Source: Chondrosia reniformis
Lineage: Eukaryota > Porifera > Demospongiae > Chondrillida > Chondrillidae
DNA length: 64,000 nt
Assembly (NCBI GenBank): GCA_947172415.1
Contig: OX359201.1
Span: 4,030,001-4,094,000 of the forward strand
Direction: 5' to 3'
A program made the translations under genes and the position numbers. The notes under the pieces are model-generated. The model ran no database searches, was not told where the DNA came from, and worked only from the letters and a program-made list of their open reading frames with translations. The stretch's first letter is position 1, and every line of letters begins with the position of its first letter. Below are positions 46,692-58,748 of the stretch, in pieces.

Positions 46692-47910
46692 CTATCATAG
46701 GCCTAGGGTGAGAGGTGAGTATTTACACTTTGCACTTATACAAACAGGATACATACCACTTTGTAATTTCTGAGGGACACATGAATGGAGCAACGTTTTT
46801 GTGGTTTGTAATAATTCAGTGCCAGAGCACTGCATGTGAAGGTTCCTGGATATATATAATTCCTAGCTTTTGTTTCTTTAAATCACGATCATATGCATGT
46901 TTTCTATATATATTGAAGGCAGATCTAATTCAGTTGTGGAATGCTAAGAAATTTGATTAATTTCTGTATGATATGTACGTATATGTATGTACTAATAAGA
47001 TCTACCTCAAGCCGTACCCTTTATTCGAAGGATCCTTGCAGCATCATGCTATGTTAGGTTTCGGAAAGGGTAGCTCCTACAATTGTATATATGAATATTA
47101 ATATTAAGCAATAAGCACTTACTTATTACTTGGCTTCATGCTGCCCGGTAGAGGGACGTGCCCGTATCTGGGGCGTCCAGAGGATTGAGTGTATCTAATT
47201 TTAATTTTACAAAGTTCACACCACAATGGCAGATTACACTATATATGAATTATGCTTTCCTAGCTCTATATCTGTGAACATATATATACATTTCCTTCAT
47301 TGGCATCCCTTATGGAACTTCCATCTCTATACAGACCAAATTACACTTACGTAATTTATTTATTTAGCACATTCATACTTCTTCCCATGATTCATTGTTG
47401 CAACACTGGCCATCCCTATTTCTAATTACATTTGTTATTTTACTTGTATTCACACTTTTTCCTGTTAATATTATGCTTTCAAACTAAGGTACGCAATAAA
47501 TAATGACGATAAGTACTTGTATCTTCCCATGAATGTTAGTGCTAGTGAAAAAAAGAAGATATGATGAATTTTGGAATTGGGTCTATTGCTGGTTAACTAC
47601 TAATGTTGTAGAATATTGAAACACATTTTGGTATTTAGCACAGCGTATATACAAAAACGACTGCAAATAGTCGAATATAATCGAAAATGGAATCATTCCT
47701 GATTTATTAGGTGTTAATTCATAATACGGTATATACGTAATATATCGCATGGGGTTGCCATTTATTCGACAAACCCTACTTATGGAGTACGATATGACAT
47801 CCAATGTATACATTGTCAAGTTGTTATTGAGTTCTTAAATAATACTTCCTTGTTCAAATTGACATTTGTGAAATATAAATGAAACTTAATGTTGTTACTA
47901 CGGAAACTCC
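46692..47910. other. Region between the TRP and GGT genes
   Basis: It may contain further 5' exons of the TRP gene that I could not establish. At 47,148-47,197 lies a fragment of the MITE family seen at 12,995-13,323 (GGTAGAGGGACGTGCC, then GAGGATTGAGTGTA). Otherwise AT-rich and unremarkable. Confidence 0.45.
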
Positions 47911-50900
47911 CTAGTAGCCATCAGCAACTCCTCCTTTACGGGGGTCTGAATAGGCCAATATTTTACCAGGAGAAGGTACAAATATACCCTGGATGATGTT
48001 ACCAATACCTCCTTCTGAAAAGGTCTGAATAATATGATGTCTTTCTCTTAGCCCCTCCAATATGCACTTGTTTAATCCTGGCTCATGAAATGTTATGTTT
48101 GGTATCAACTGGTGGTGCACTCGTGGCATATCTATGCTCTTCTTCAGACCAATGTGCCGCGACATGATGCTCACAATAACCTACTCAAGAGTAGATATCA
48201 GGAGATAGTACCAATGAAGTAGCATGCAGTCTTAAGATAGTATATATACAAAAAGGTAGACTAAGTACGATATGGGTTTCTTCTATATAACTATATATGT
48301 CAAATTCATCTTTGAATTAAAGAGTTCACCTTTTGATCTTCCATGCATCTAGAGATGCAAATTTCAGTTGGATCATTGAAGAACACCCAAGGGGTAAAAA
48401 CGTCCAAGAAGATCCAACTGAAAAACATCTTTAAATGCTAGATGAAACTGTGCTAATCACAATTATGATGTTATGCGATATTATACCCAGGTTGATGGAG
48501 TTTTATGCTGTTGTAACTAAGGAGGACACAAATTTAAATAAATGCTCACTGTTTTAGCCATGGTAAACCTAGACTTTCAGCCATGAGATCAAAGGGTACC
48601 ACAATTAAATGTCATCACAATGTGCATTAAGTGATTTGACCCACTATATTCTGAAGGATCCCATTGGCTGAAGGTCATGTGATCATACAATAGACATATA
48701 GGGTTAGGGTTAGGGTAGATAGGTGGATGATAAGTTATATAGTACCAACTATTGCTTCTCATGTTTTATGTATACCTGAGCCACTCCAGTGGTAATAGCT
48801 GAGCCTCCTGAGGCCCCAATCACCAGAACCACTCGAGATCCATCTTTGGAGAGCATCACTGCAGGACAGGTGGAGGACTGGGGTCTCTTGCCAGGCGCAA
48901 CGTAGTTGTGAGGTCCTGGTGGCAATTTATAAGTTGGCACTGTTTTATCTGATACAGAAAAATCTGCCATTTCATTATTGAATATTAGTCCATAATTGGA
49001 AGAGCGAATCTTTGATCCAAAATAGCTGTTAATTGTAGTTGTCACAGCAACAGCATCTCCATTTTCAGCTAGCACAGAGAGATGGGAAGTCCCAGTGGTG
49101 ATAGGAATGTGAAAGGGAGATCCTTCTGTGTAGTGCGCCGGAGGGAATGTGGTTAGGGGGTCAATCAAGTTTTCCCTCAATTTTGCAACTGCTGATTTAT
49201 TCATCACAAACTCCACCACCTAGTTGCATCAGAACTGAATATCTAACATTCATGAGCTACACTGAACATTATAAAGTGCAACTGCATATTTGTATATAAA
49301 ATAAATTATAACTGACACTTTGAACTGTTGCATTGAAGTCAGGGTCGCCCATAAGTACACGATAAGCATAGGACAGTTTGAAGGACTCCACTAAGTAGTG
49401 ATAGGTCTGCCCATGTATGTTGTGCCTATTGAAATCATAGCCTGCAGGTACACAGTGAGACAGTAAGGCAGGTAGAAAGAGAATTGGGGGGGGGGGGGGG
49501 GGAGGGGAGAGAATGAAGGGGTGTGAGGGAGGAGGGAGAGTATTAAGTGAGAGAGAATGAAGGAAAGAGAGGTGGAAGAGAAGTGGTATATAGAGAGGTA
49601 ATGAGAGAAAACACAATAGCAAAGTGATACTACGTACATCTTAACTCACCTTCCAAAACACTTAATATCATTGAGAGGATAGCCCCACTACCAGGAGGTG
49701 GTGTTGATAGAAGGGGAAAACCCTTGTATTCACTCCTAGTTACATTATGTTCTAAAACAGTGTAACCTAGGAAATCTTCCTTTGTAAAGTTTCCACCTAA
49801 TTCATTAATCTCGTTCACCATATCATCTGTCATGGTACTGTTGTAAAAGTGATCAAAACCAAATTTGGAAATATTCTGAAGTGTTTCTGCTAACTTTGGT
49901 CGTCTTAAAGTGTCACCCTTTTTCAGCAGAACACCTCCAGGTGCAAGCAGATCTCTAAAACAAGTACCGATTCATTGTATATTTATACATATAAGACCCC
50001 AGCATATAAATGGTACAACAATTATGCAATGATGACAATTGCAAGAAGCAAGAATGTACTCTATTCATATCTTGCTATTATAATAGATACGTACCTCAGG
50101 GCAGCAAAGGTATTGTTATTACTCAGAAGGATATCTTTATTGGATTGAATGGCTCGTTCAATTGCACCAGATACAGGGAATCCCTCACTGGCTAGTCTAA
50201 TAGCAGGAGCAAATATGTCTGAGAGAGGCAGTCTTCCATACCTCTGCAAGGCATACTGAAGACCGCTCAGTTGTCCTGGTACAGCAATGGCCAAGGGTCC
50301 TGTACCAACAGAACAGACACTGAAGACCTGATGAGATGTGCACATGATTATAATGACTATGACAGTTTTCATAGAAATGAAAGAAGGGATTGACCAAAAG
50401 GGACACAAATGTATTCAGCAAATGAGACACTAAAAGACTACATCTAGAGTTCAAGTAATTGCTTTAGACAGCTGGCTCTCCCAGAAGGTGGTTGCTGCAG
50501 ACATGTAATTAAGGATCCCCTGATTGGTTGGGCAATATATATGTAACCTACAAAGGTTGCTATACATGAATGGTTGCACTGACCTAATGCAGCTTTGTTA
50601 GGATTGAATGAAAACATTCCTTTGAAAGCTCTAGATGGAGCTGTTTCTCGAAAGTCCACAACTGTACCAGAGTGACTGGTAGCATTGTAGTACACCATAA
50701 ACCCTCCTCCACCAATACCTAACAACAGTAACAATACATTTAAACAGGTGCATGTATGGTTTAGTCTGGCAGTTTATAAAGACATACACCATGACGAAAA
50801 AGATTGGAGCTGGGGATTCAAAGAACTTCCTGAATTTAAAGACTCTAAGAGTCAGTAATGAAATGTAGTATTCCCTGAAACAGCTGTCTGGGCCAGTGGA

Positions 50901-53900
50901 AAAAAAAGGATCTCCTCCATCCCAACTGTTAATAATTTATATATAATTAGTGTGATCATTGCACCCTGTGACAATCACATCATAGATCAATCACACCTTG
51001 TCTTTAGAGTGACCATCACTCCTTTTTTCAGATACATTTACGTATACACTAACAGCCTGTTTACAATTAAAGGATCCAGAGTGGATGTGGTTGAAAAATA
51101 CCACTATCTGGGCCTCTCCATTACCGAGCACTTGGACCTGTTAAATATGATGAAAGATCGTGTAGCCAACAGTAATAGAGCCCTATGCGCACTTATATGT
51201 ATGTAAATGTATAGAGATATTGATCCTCAGTTTGTTTTGTTTTCTAAGCTGTATAGTACCCAGTCATGGATTATGGGGCCAAAGTAGGAGGTGGGGAGTC
51301 AGGTAACCTGACAGGATGATACAAAATAGGGCCTTAAGGTCGGGGTTTCCTAGGAGTAGGAATATACCACCTATCACAGCCTTACACTGTGAAAATTGAT
51401 GGTGTTTATCCCCCACCAAAAGTGGTGGGTTAACTCTGTCCCTGCTAACCCACCACTATGTGGTGGGTAACAGCCACTAGCTGGCATCTATGAGTGTTAA
51501 TTGATGGTACCCACCAGGTTTCTCCTAGATTGTAAATGAATGCTTAATTAGTGCTTGTAAATTATTTAACTAAATTCATAGTTGTCCATTTAATTATTTT
51601 ATTAAAATGCATACAATATAGAAATACAAAACAATAATGAAAAATAGTTAAAAGTAAATATGTTAACTTGATGAAGTTAATAAAAAATAGTTATGTTTAA
51701 GTAATAAAGTTTAACATATAAATAAAAATTAAATAGAATTAAGTTCGGAAAACACCCGTGAAAAGGTGTTCCCTTGTTTCTTTGGGAGTTTGCCTAAAAA
51801 GACAAACTCCAAAAAAGAAAACACCTGCTCCAATCCCATGGGATAAGCTATGTTGAATACATAGTGTGAGGCCAGGAGTGCCATGGCTGCCTCTTGTGGT
51901 GACACTTCAAAGAGTGGTATCTTATCAACAGATAAGAAAAGCTGCCCACCCTTATATAGTATGCATGGCATACTATTGGTTGGCAACTTTGCTGCCTCAT
52001 CTAGTGGAAGGTTTTCCTATAAGAATTCATTAATTTAAAAGATGAACAAATATACTTGGCAAATAATAATATACATATATATACGTATATACCTGTGGAT
52101 ATATGTACTTACTGGAACATATAAACACAGGTGATCAAGGTTGTCCTTGGTTTTCGTGTTTCTTGTGGCCAGCAACATAATTAGGCTTTTAAGGGCCTTG
52201 ATATTGTCTGTATAACATGGAATAGGATTTTAGTAAATTAACAACCAGGATGCATGTCAATTTTAGTGACTACAAAATGCACGAACACACTTACCATTGT
52301 CATCTGAAGATTGTAGTTGTTCCATAATCTTCTTAATTAGAGACAGAAAATAATTGGATTCCAGCAAGATAAGAACTAGGAGGTATGTAGTGTTACACTG
52401 TGACAAGCTCTTATTCAGGTGAGATTCCATAATTGTACAGTAATTAATTACATATTAGCTAATGATATAAGGGTTGATTGGATCTCAAAGGTTGTTAGCA
52501 TATTTGATAAGTTGCATGAAGCTAGGAGAACCTATATATACTGATTGCAAGAGCCAATCCATGCAGCGATGAGTTTACAGCAGTTTAGTGTTCAGAGAGC
52601 TAGCTACAGAGTGAATTGAAGGGAAGTATAGCCAGTAGCAGTAAACTGCAAGACTTAGCTAACTTATTGACTATTTATCTTTGGAAAGGGTCATCTTTCG
52701 ACTTTGGGAGCGTCTAGAGCGTCTACTGACTGACTATTAGTGAACCTATAGTTACAGATTTAGAAGCCTTATTACTAAGATAAGAGGAGGCACAGCTAAA
52801 ATGAGAGTAGAAGAGGGTAGATGGGCTAGAATAAAGAGGAGTGATCGTCTGTTTCAGCATTGTGAGTCACAGAATATAGAAGACAGTAGCCACTTCATTC
52901 TTATAAATATAGGTGTGAAAAGATTAGTATTGAAGGGAGCCTTTTGTTTGAGAAATTAAGAGAGAGGGTTGCTGAAAATGCTGCAACGTAAGGACTGCTG
53001 TTAAGTTTCAGAAGCCCCCCTCTCGGGTAGCTCAAAGAATGCTTCACAGAGTTGGCTTTGGTAGATATGTAATTGGAAAGCATTTGATTTGGTCTCTATC
53101 CATACCATAAACATATATGCATAGCAACACAAAAAGATCTCCCTGGGTAAGGTGTTCAGCCAACCATATGCACCTTTTTCACTTGCAAACAACATGGCTT
53201 GTTGGAGCTCAGGGGTAGTTCAGTACGAAGGGGCTTCCTTTCATGCTTGATGCTTCTGACTCCTTAATTAACTTTTTTACAGCTGCTTGACTGAGAAGAA
53301 CCTCGATGAGGTATCTATATATTCTCTCAAGGTTTTATTTTGAAGGAGGGGCAAGAAGATCTCTTTCATGGTTAGAAATATCACTTCTTCCTGTTAGAAT
53401 AGGTATTTATTTGTTTCTTATACATCTTCATACGTCGCACATAGACACTTGCACACGCCGCTTATCCGCCAATACCGTATAGAGTCAAGGTAAGAATTTG
53501 CCTTTAGCGTATCATTTGAGGCCTCGATCGCGACTATATGCTTATCGTGAGTTATGAATCTTCTTTTATTGAACGTTGAATATATACGATGTTTTTTAGA
53601 TTACGCGAAGCAGAGAATTACCGATTGGAAAAGAGCATCGGCGCAATCTCAGTAAGCCAATATAAACGAGTGCGTATTCGTATTGCGGCTTCACCGTACA
53701 TGGCTCTTCTGAAGCTCTTGATTCTTCGTTATACAATAATATTTAAGTAATCGTTGCACCGCAATTAATTCTAGACACGAATAGCGAACGATTAACACGT
53801 CTTTGATATTAGGACTTGTCGTCCGTATACCGGCAGTGCTAACCGTAGAAGAGGCTTAGCAAATTTTATTTTTACGCCCGTAGACACCGAGTAGGCAGAC

Positions 53901-54297
53901 AGTGAATAATAATATAACACGTTTGTGCCGACGTTTTATACGCACGTATATATCGTCAAATTTTTATCCTGTACCGTAGTATGTAGGGTATAATGGTGTA
54001 CACATGTTATATAAATGTCGCTGGCTCCTCACCAGTGCTGTGTAGATTCACAACACCGAGGCACAGTATACTGGCAGCGGCTGCATCTACTGCTGTTCCG
54101 CATTTTTTCAGAATCTCAACGCCAGCTTGCGAGCACTGGGGCGCGTCTGCCGCCACTGCGGCGTGGTGATACCTCCGAGGGTTCCTGCAGCTGGTCTTGG
54201 CAGCTACTGCGCTAAGGATGAGGCCGCCAATACAAAGCCATCTTTTAACTAAAATTGTCATTGACGCCGATAACCTCGGGATCAGAGGAGAGTGCAT
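47911..54297 (-). CDS. GGT: Gamma-glutamyltransferase (complete, seven exons)
   Basis: Exons 54,033-54,297, 50,584-50,718, 50,095-50,299, 49,650-49,954, 49,317-49,441, 48,776-49,219 and 47,911-48,180 sum to 1,749 nt, a frame of 582 residues plus stop, normal for the family. The enzyme transfers or hydrolyses the gamma-glutamyl group of glutathione at the cell surface. An N-terminal hydrophobic stretch (RWLCIGGLILSAVAA) suits a type II membrane anchor. Family motifs are VVDFRETAP, LAIAVPGQLSGLQYAL, STPPPGSGAILSMILS and GTSHLSVLAENGDAVAVTTT. The first T of TSHLSV is the autocleavage Thr that becomes the catalytic nucleophile. Next are SSNYGLIFNNEMADF, PGKRPQSSTCP and GASGGSAITTG. Every junction is GT-AG and in phase. 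Whether it corresponds to GGT1 or GGT5 was not resolved. The 3.3-kb first intron holds another gene and mobile debris. Confidence 0.93.
48697..48720. repeat. Short telomere-like TTAGGG run
   Basis: A run of about three TTAGGG-type units (ATAGGGTTAGGGTTAGGGTA) lies in the last GGT intron. It is too short to be more than an interstitial telomeric trace. Confidence 0.7.
49478..49620. repeat. Purine-rich tract with G homopolymer in a GGT intron
   Basis: A run of about 17 Gs followed by over 100 bases that are almost all A/G on the plus strand. It could adopt triplex or quadruplex structure and would be prone to length change. It is intronic between GGT exons 4 and 5. Confidence 0.85.
51045..51410 (+). 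pseudogene. LINE reverse transcriptase C-terminal fragment in GGT intron 1
   Basis: Reads VDVVEKYHYLGLSITEHLDL, then after frame changes RMIQNRALRSGF and NIPPITALHCEN. This is the YLG segment and post-RT region of LINE-type elements. It has several stops. Confidence 0.6.
51385..51515. repeat. Palindromic element in GGT intron 1
   Basis: CCCACCAAAAGTGGTGGG and AACCCACCACTATGTGGTGG form nested inverted repeats, framed by TGATGGT at both sides (51,398 and 51,503). It looks like a small fold-back inserted in the LINE fragment. Confidence 0.5.
51729..52430 (-). CDS. Small three-exon gene nested in GGT intron 1 (family unknown)
   Basis: Exons 52,295-52,430, 52,113-52,207 and 51,729-52,016 total 519 nt and give 172 residues. 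All junctions are GT-AG with matching phases (1, then 0) and there are no stops. The start is MESHLNKSLSQCNTTYLLVL. The C-terminal half has a hydrophobic core, ALLASHYVFNIAYPMG followed by FSFLEFVFLGK. The same domain with the same intron phases recurs at 60,308-60,752 (ALCLLASYYTFNIVYPSG), so this is a small gene family. I recall similar YxFNxxYP-type C-termini in uncharacterised invertebrate proteins but cannot name a function. It lies between LINE fragments, so mobile-element linkage is possible. Confidence 0.65.
52755..52905 (+). pseudogene. LINE C-terminal fragment
   Basis: Reads ITKIRGGTAKMRVEEGRWAR, then RSDRLFQHCE and HFIL. The G.....E.GRW.R....R.C..C pattern is the terminal zinc-knuckle-like part of many LINE ORF2 proteins. 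It is short and isolated. Confidence 0.6.
53000..53210 (-). pseudogene. Reverse transcriptase element fragment
   Basis: On the minus strand it reads QAMLFASEKGAYGWLNTLP, then decayed sequence including SLSYPRGGLLKL. SEKGA..WL.TLP opens the post-RT region of the same family as 3,210-3,790. Stops and shifts are present. Confidence 0.5.
53211..54032. other. GGT intron 1, distal part
   Basis: Less AT-rich, with more CpG than neighbouring introns (53,400-53,950), but without an ORF, TIR or tandem repeat I can support. CAATCTCAGTAAGCC at 53,644 resembles a stretch near 24,138, hinting at a shared repeat. Confidence 0.35.
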
Positions 54298-54487
54298 TTG
54301 ACAGTCGAAATTCGTGTGTAGCTACCAATTAGAAACTCTTATATACGTACGTACATAAATGTAGTACCAGTAGAGGGGTTGCACGGGGCGGGGCTTATAA
54401 GTGGGTCGGCCATGTTGGAGGACAGAGACTCATTGTTGAGCAAAGGCAGAAGACGCTTAGTCTGATGAAATCAGACTAGAAGACGCT

Positions 54488-54978
54488 ATAGTGAACTTCT
54501 GTGCTGTCTACGGTTGTAGTAACCGATCGAATCGTGAAAAGGAGAAGAGTTTTCATCGTTTGCCAGCTATTATAACCAGAGAAGGTTCGGAGATAGAAGA
54601 ATTAAGCAGGGAACGTCGGCTGGCGTGGATAGCGGCCCTGAGAAGGAAAGATCTAACCATCGAAGGCAACCTATCCCACGTGCGAGTGTGTTCCGACCAC
54701 TTTCAGAGCGGAAAGCCTGTTGCTCTGTATCAAAGGACTCACCCACTGATTGGGTATCCTCCGTGAAGCTGGGTCATGGTGAAGTCAAGGGTAGCAACAG
54801 CGCTAGCGCGATGCACTCAAGATCCGTGGAGCTAAGCGCCAAACGAATCAAAGTGGCCGAAATCAGCGAATCAGAGGAGCCCAGCAGTGAATCTATGGAT
54901 CTGCAGTTACCCGAAGAAGAACCAACAGCTGAAGAGAAAGTTGTTCTTATAAACACCACAATACTGCCAAGCATTTAA
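54488..54978 (+). pseudogene. THAP-domain part of an ISL2EU transposase, start codon lost
   Basis: It reads VNFCAVYGCSNRSNREKEKS, W in LAWIAAL, then VCSDHFQSGKP: the C2CH zinc ligands of a THAP DNA-binding domain (C-x4-C near the start, C-x2-H about 60 residues on). The codon before VNFC is ATA (54,488-54,490) where these proteins have ATG, so the start appears mutated. A frameshift near 54,750 moves the continuation (TDWVSSVKLGHGE, then an acidic tail) into another frame, ending at 54,978. Confidence 0.8.
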
Positions 54979-55619
54979 GGTAGTAGGGGGGCTACCATGT
55001 CGAAATCAAAACGACACGAATTTTGGTACAGAGGTTGAGTTAGTGGTCTATTTTTCATAGCTGGATTTTTAAACCCATCTGTACTTCTAAACTCGAATTA
55101 TTAAAGGAATAAGAAAGCGTTATCTTGTGTTAAATTTTAAGTGTTAATTGCTCACTTGATGTTGAGCGACTCTCTTCTTGGCACATTAATGGGCTAAAGA
55201 CTTACGGAGGTAATAGATAAATTAGGTGTGAAATCAACAATTAATGGGGCCCAAATTCGACCGAGTTAACTTTCTCCTCTGGTGAATAAACGTTATAGTC
55301 ACTGGCCTTTAACTAACTAATTATTGTATACAGTATGGATAATTCTTCAATTTGAGGTTTGTTTGTTGAAGACCGTTTTTTCTGTAGTTAATTTGTATAG
55401 AATCAGTGTTAACTAAGGTGTTGCAAATCTAACTAGTCTGTTGCGTTGTAATGGATTCAAACGTGGACAACTTGCCTGTAAAGGCACCCAAAGTGTGCAC
55501 AAACTGACAGGAGTGAATTGGGATACTCCAAGTTTTGACAATGATATTGTGATTTTTTGGAAAACAGGAATTATTCCAGAATACAAGCGAGAATGGTGAT
55601 TCGCTCCCGTAGTCCTGTG

Positions 55620-55975
55620 AACCCATGCTTGTAGATTATATATACCAAATTTGGTGACACCATACTCGCTGACTGAGAATTTGACATAAAGGAATCTGTG
55701 GGATTCTATTGTGCTCGAGTCCGTATACCATCTTTTACTAAAGGAAAGAAGCAGCTCTCAGGAATTGAAGTTGAGCAAACTCGACACATTGCTAATGTGA
55801 GAATTCATGTCGAGAGAGTCATTGGTGTACTTTGACAGAAGTGTACTTTACTGAGCGAAACACAACCGATAGACTTCCTAGCTGCAAGAGAGGATGGTAT
55901 TCCATTATTGGACTAAATTGTTGTCGTTTGTTGTGCTTTAGTGAATATGTGTAATTCTGTGGTACCTTTCGAGTG
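55620..55975 (+). pseudogene. DDE (Tnp4-like) C-terminal part of the ISL2EU transposase
   Basis: Reads [18 protein letters not shown], then [45 protein letters not shown] and VVVCCALVNMCNSVVPFE, ending in a stop. LADRGFD is normally the second catalytic Asp motif and HVERVIG the Glu motif. In-frame TGA replaces the Arg of ADR, a second TGA follows the Glu motif and a TAA lies near 55,915. The two TGA stops look like CGA-to-TGA changes. Confidence 0.8.
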
Positions 55976-56289
55976 AATGGTGGTGTAATGAATTGTACGC
56001 ATAATAATTAACTAATACCATGCAATATTTAATTACTCAATCATGCAGTGTTCCAGATTGCTACACTGCTGTTGCCTTGCTCTTTCTTGTGTTCTTTCGG
56101 CAAGTGGGACAAAATCACAATTTTTTCGTGGTGCAGACTGCAATTTGAGGCACTTGAAGTGAAACCAGGACATGTGGAATTGTCACAGGCCATCATTGGT
56201 TTTTCTACAGGCCCTTGGCAATAGCGGTAAGTGTCCTGATCCTTATCAAGTTCTCCATGATCGATTTATTCTTTCGCATGAGAAACAGC

Positions 56290-58165
56290 TGTGGAAGGCC
56301 GCGATAACCATTTGCCCAGTAGCTCTTGGAGACATGCTGTCTGGAAAAAATGCTTAGATTTCCTGCTGCATTGCAGCCAGAATTCCTCGTCAGGCAAAAT
56401 CCTTTCTATGTGGACTTCCTCCTTTGTCCATACCACAAAGTCGCTGAAACCTCTTCCAGTACAAAAAATTTGTGACTGGACCTGGATGTAATAGAAGCAT
56501 AATACATGTGCACGTGCAGCATGGAATTGGAAGTACCCAATAGTATATGCACCTGATAAAAGTAAGGGTGTGTCTGCTTCAGGTGCAAAGCGTCATCACT
56601 TTTCTCCAGGCAAAAGGACTGGGATTGTGAGGATTGCTCGAGTGTGTCCTCATGGTGACAATATGGACACTGCAATAGCAATATACAATCAAATTAAATT
56701 CAAGCTTACAATAATTCCACACAAAGTATATGTACATAGATATACGTATCTTGATCTCACATACACCATTACCACAACATTGGCAGCTGACAAGTCCATC
56801 TGGAGAGGCACTCATGAATTGGGATGTTCAGGGCTAATGAACATTCCACACTCCGTAACTGAAAAGTCCTGGTGCTTTCTCTCCATGTACCTTGCATAGG
56901 TTGTACGTGCAACTTCCTCATGTTCACATCCCCACTTGGTCGCTGCTGTGCTGAAGCAAGACAATTCAGGATGGCAGACTGCCGCAATGAGGCTCAACGA
57001 TGGCATTGCTGGATCAGTGTGGCAAACAGTATGCAACTTTGATGCAGTATAACCCGCCCTGAATGCATCCTGTACCACAGCTTGGACTTGGACTGCTGTC
57101 TGGTTGTCTCTTCTGCTCCTTGAGCCTGCTGTGGTCTGACAGTGATGATAGTCTGGTCCGAAAGATGCAGCAGTTCCAGAAATGACAGCTGTAAGTGATC
57201 AGGCTGGTACAGCTCACAAAGAGCAGCAGGGAAAACAGAAGTTGAAGATTGTGGGGTACAGGCATCTGCATACTTTGGCAGTACTGCAAGAATGGCTGCC
57301 TTGCTGGAGCACCTTGACAGATCTTCCAAAAACCTTTCTAAATCTGATAATTGCGGTGCTGCTTGAGGTAGTTGTGCTGTTTGTGATGCTTGAGGGATTG
57401 TTTGCTGTCCTGATACCCCTTGCAGGGTCTTCATCATAGCAGATTTCCCAGTGAACTGAATATGGCTCAGTGGAGCATAAGGAGCCTCTCTGTTGCTTTG
57501 AGGGACAGCCCAATATGCCTTCTTCTGGGTCACTGTCAATGATTCACACATGTGCACTCCTGCTTCAATGGCCCAGAGAAAGGAAGCAACATGGCTACAT
57601 GTATCCCCTAGGCCAGCCATAAAGTCGCAGTGTGCTGACAGGATTTTCCCTGATCTTTTAGCAATCACCCATGGCAGCAAAGGTTTATCCCTCAGTCGTT
57701 GAGAGTGATAAACCTGACATTGTAGAGACGGGCATAGCGATGATTGCATGAAAATAATGATGATCACAAAATGAAATAATATGACTCACCTTTGCAGTAA
57801 CCAAAGAGATTTCTCCTCCCAGAAATACAAGAATGTCCTTAACCCAGCCAGCAACAAAGTGCTGGTAAGCTTCCATGCTCTTGTAGTTCTAGAGATCTTC
57901 ACCGGTGTATGGGCTGGCTGAATGGATCAGATAAAATCCCAGGTTTATGTACATTATCGCGGGACACAAATCTACATCGTCTTTCCACTCCTTCAGGGGT
58001 ATTTCATACGGATCTTTCCCATTGATCGCTCTAATCTTCTCATCATATCTTTCTCTCGATTTAGGATTGGATAGAGAGGCTCTGTATCCAGGTAAAAGAG
58101 ACTTGTCGGCCGCCTTTGCCATATCGATACATATGTTTGCATGCCGACATAACACCTCGGTTGTC
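56290..58165 (-). pseudogene. SWIM / YqaJ-type nuclease gene of the ISL2EU element
   Basis: Minus-strand frames read, in order: PKSRERYDEKIRAINGKDPY, then an in-frame TAG near 57,890 followed by SMEAYQHFVAGWVKDI, then after a GT-AG intron HSQRLRDKPLLPWVIAKRSG and AHCDFMAGLGDTCSHVASFL, a linker, and the YqaJ nuclease part (LWYRMHSGRV, YTASKLHTVCHTDP, EHEEVARTTYARYME, MSASPDGLV, GVCEIK, then CPYCHHED, SFCLE, FVVWTKEEVHIERI). YqaJ is a lambda-exonuclease-fold nuclease; the Asp of SPDGL and the E-x-K of CEIK are its metal and catalytic residues. In the SWIM finger the second Cys is Phe (HCDF), and there are at least one stop and two frameshifts. Inactive. Confidence 0.78.
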
Positions 58166-58213
58166 CTCCAACATGGCCGACGCTCGGAAGTGATTGCACA
58201 AGTGCAACCCCTC

Positions 58214-58748
58214 TATAGGAAATATATATTGAAACCATGTATTATATTTATAATTGGTCAGAAACCAACATATATCATGGTACATGTTTATGACAAACGT
58301 CTGGCGAAATTTTGCTTAATTAAAATTGCAAAATAATATGAAGATTCAAGGTTATGATATGCAAGGTTTTCGCAATCTGGTGATGTATTATGATGTTATT
58401 GTATTGCATCACTAACACCCTCGTATTTTGCTCTGTATACATGCACAGTTTGTGAATCTGTGACGTTGCATAAACGTCACCCCATTGTTACAAAAGACGA
58501 TCATCCTTTAATTTGTGAATGGCTATGACAAGGCGACGCTCTCCTACAAGAAGGAGCTACTGAACAGGCGAGTTGTAGCGAAGGTTAGATAAAGCATTTT
58601 TGTATACAAGTTTGAGGCAGAGTTGTTCCTATATATTGATGCGAAAGACTGAATTTGTTTGGTTGACCGTATTAAACTTTGGAAATTTAAGCTCTGTCTT
58701 CTCTTACGTTATCTGTTAATATTTTTACTTATCCATGTGTATCATTAT
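58214..58748. other. Intergenic, nothing recognised
   Basis: AT-rich with no ORF over 60 codons of interest and no clear repeat, except that its end leads into the fold-back at 58,749. Confidence 0.4.

Larger units (their letters stand above)
54373..58213. mobile_element. Decayed ISL2EU-type DNA transposon (3.8 kb)
   Basis: The termini GAGGGGTTGCAC (54,373 on) and GTGCAACCCCTC (to 58,213) are inverted repeats flanked by TA on both sides. A second matched block, CGGCCATGTTGGAGGACA, lies 30-45 bp inside each end. The plus strand carries THAP and DDE transposase remnants and the minus strand a SWIM/YqaJ nuclease remnant, the gene pair known for ISL2EU elements. Both genes are broken. The interior 54,980-55,600 and 55,985-56,280 contains no recognisable domain, suggesting internal decay or deletion. 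Confidence 0.85.

Noticed and set aside
49269..49622. Minus-strand ORF of 117 codons rich in Pro, Leu and Ser
   Set aside because: It is the translation of the polypurine tract; it has no start context and overlaps a GGT exon in another frame.
54491..54766. Intact THAP gene starting at 54,491
   Set aside because: The first codon there is GTG, the preceding ATA replaces the expected ATG, and the frame breaks near 54,750; it is a transposon remnant.
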